DNA of 64,000 nt from NCBI GenBank assembly GCA_964489095.1, contig CAZAXM010000002.1, positions 23,412-87,411 on the forward strand, written 5' to 3'. A program made the translations under genes and the position numbers. The DNA is from Ruminiclostridium_E sp964489095 (GTDB taxonomy: Bacteria; Bacillota; Clostridia; Oscillospirales; Ruminococcaceae). The notes below the pieces were generated by a model. The model did not search any database. It worked only from the letters and a program-made list of their open reading frames with translations, and was not told the DNA's origin. Shown in pieces: positions 63,883 through 64,000 of this stretch; position 1 is the stretch's first letter; each line of letters opens with the position of its first letter.

Positions 63883-63911
63883 ATTATAACATATTTTCCG
63901 GTGAATTTCCA
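63883..63911 (-). promoter_or_regulatory. promoter of maf
   Basis: Minus strand: TGGAAA (63906-63911), 17-nt spacer, TATAAT (63883-63888) with extended -10 TGT; the -35 is poor. Confidence 0.65.
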
Positions 63912-63983
63912 TAGCTTAGCGATAATTTCTGAAAAATGGAAAATTATAAAATAGCCAAAAAGAAAGACTCATATTGAGAACTC

Positions 63984-63992
63984 TGGTATAAT
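63984..63992 (+). promoter_or_regulatory. extended -10 element at the right edge
   Basis: TGGTATAAT with no clear -35; probably serves a plus-strand gene beyond the window. Confidence 0.5.
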
Positions 63993-64000
63993 GTTAAGTG

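Overview
The window looks like a draft scaffold from an anaerobic, fibre-degrading Clostridia of the Oscillospiraceae (Ruminococcus-like) group. The reasons are strong purine-rich ribosome-binding sites with frequent TTG/GTG starts, a YlmC/YmxH sporulation-type protein, cys T-box control, an ECF vitamin-transport module, GH43 and GH26 glycosidases, a VTC/DUF4956 pair, and lipoproteins with threonine-rich linkers. A run of exactly 100 Ns at 21835-21934 marks a scaffold join. The taxonomic call is inference from gene content, not a database match.

Layout. 1-7406 (+) is a compact histidine operon hisZ(partial)-G-D-C-B-H-A-[small membrane protein]-F-I-E, closed by a terminator. 7490-10919 holds a membrane chemoreceptor-like gene, a decayed methyltransferase pseudogene, an SCP2-like protein with a histone-like Lys/Ala/Pro tail, a ferredoxin and a YlmC-type protein. 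11080-12770 is rpsB-tsf. A divergent LCP-like protein follows on the minus strand. 14028-20570 (+) is a run of alr, PHP, APH-like, shikimate-kinase-like, VTC, DUF4956, GH26 and a DUF4358-type lipoprotein. 20727-24324 (-) is one large secreted repeat protein split only by the assembly gap.

24514-27929 (-) is a small carbohydrate operon (MFS transporter, GH43, GyrI-like protein) behind a promoter with an 18-bp perfect palindrome. 28361-28436 (-) is an initiator tRNA gene. 28532-35568 (-) carries a heterodimeric ABC exporter, a copper P-type ATPase whose C-terminal CopZ-like domain has its own ribosome-binding site and start, and a zinc-ribbon membrane protein. 35851-46389 (+) holds a CNNM/CorC-type protein, an NfeD-like partner, a nitrilase-family enzyme, T-box-controlled cysE-cysS, two cyclophilin lipoproteins, murA behind a structured leader, a WalJ-like hydrolase and a YtqA-like radical SAM protein.

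46411-63849 is a long minus-strand run. It contains a murD-murL pair (suggesting L-Glu addition followed by epimerisation on the muropeptide), an SDR, a ClpE-like ATPase, a CvpA-like protein, a DUF5711 protein, truA, ecfT, a fused ecfA1-ecfA2, an RlmI-like methyltransferase, glmM, ruvB, ruvA, a TPR membrane protein, ruvC and maf.

Most of the window is core metabolism and housekeeping. I saw no insertion sequence, prophage or CRISPR array. The points most worth following are the MurD/MurL pair, the nested CopZ start inside copA, the small BamE-like membrane protein inside the his operon, the structured murA leader, the SCP2/histone-like fusion and the fused EcfA ATPase. Many promoters share an extended -10 (TGnTATAAT) with a 17-nt spacer.
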